Positions 19,863 through 19,887 of a stretch of 19,887 nucleotides of DNA are shown piece after piece. Source of the DNA: Prevotellaceae bacterium (GTDB lineage: Bacteria; Bacteroidota; Bacteroidia; Bacteroidales; UBA932); assembly GCA_031284065.1 (NCBI GenBank), contig JAITAP010000041.1, forward strand, positions 1 to 19,887, written 5' to 3'. Position 1 is the stretch's first letter; each line of letters begins with the position of its first letter. The position numbers and the translations under genes are program-made. The notes beneath the pieces are model-generated. The model saw only the letters and a program-made list of their open reading frames with translations, searched no databases and had not been told where the DNA came from.

Positions 19863-19887
19863 GAGAGATTTGCATGCCATTGCTACT

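Larger units (their letters stand above)
19539..19887. other. gene-free, repeat-rich tail of the window
   Basis: No gene is supported in these 349 bases. They hold an A/T-rich start (19539-19630), the GC-rich repeat block, an A-rich stretch, and the long inverted repeat near the end. An AGGAGG at 19790-19795 followed by ATG 19800 opens a frame to the window edge, but it runs through the inverted repeat and was not accepted as a gene. Confidence 0.6.

Noticed and set aside
19800..19887. Possible gene start (AGGAGG then ATG 19800) open to the window edge
   Set aside because: Only 29 codons are visible and they run through the inverted repeat; coding cannot be supported without more sequence.

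Overview
This window is an almost complete bacterial ribosomal-protein supercluster (S10, spc and alpha groups), all on the plus strand. It runs from rpsJ at position 41 to rplQ ending at 18076 and holds 26 ribosomal protein genes plus secY, map, infA and rpoA. Several things point to Bacteroidota, probably the order Bacteroidales. Map sits directly after secY with no adk between, followed by infA and a 38-residue L36 that has lost two of its four zinc ligands. S14 is the long zinc-free form. Most genes lack a Shine-Dalgarno sequence and have A/T-rich leaders. Candidate promoters fit the TTG / TAnnTTTG pattern. The accessory genes are Bacteroidota types: a PorT-like outer-membrane barrel and LVIVD-repeat lipoproteins. 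No species is claimed.

Layout. 41-3291: rpsJ, rplC, rplD, rplW, rplB, rpsS. 3359-3905: first non-ribosomal insert, a frameshifted gene for a secreted, barrel-like protein. 3971-7901: rplV, rpsC, rplP, rpmC, rpsQ, rplN, rplX, rplE, rpsN. 7948-8493: second insert, a membrane-anchored protein with a LexA/S24-like peptidase signature. 8570-8968: rpsH, preceded by a possible promoter and a GC-rich leader hairpin. 9067-10027: third insert, a lipoprotein gene broken by an in-frame TAA and an intact outer-membrane barrel gene. 10141-18076: rplF, rplR, rpsE, rpmD, rplO, secY, map, infA, rpmJ, rpsM, rpsK, rpsD, rpoA, rplQ, preceded by a good candidate promoter at 10058-10086. A strong intrinsic terminator at 18160-18186 ends the cluster. 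18216-19538: two lipoprotein genes that together look like one LVIVD-repeat protein split in two. 19539-19887: a gene-free, repeat-rich tail with strong inverted repeats.

How it works together. The core is the translation module: ribosomal proteins of both subunits, initiation factor IF-1, the Sec translocon channel, the methionine aminopeptidase that trims new proteins, and the alpha subunit of RNA polymerase. What is unusual is that this normally gap-free cluster is interrupted three times by envelope-type genes, two of which are broken, and that candidate promoters lie just before the ribosomal genes after the second and third inserts. No CRISPR array, tRNA, rRNA, transposase or integrase was seen. 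No clearly new defence or metabolic system is visible; the inserts, the leader structures and the split lipoprotein are the parts worth pursuing.
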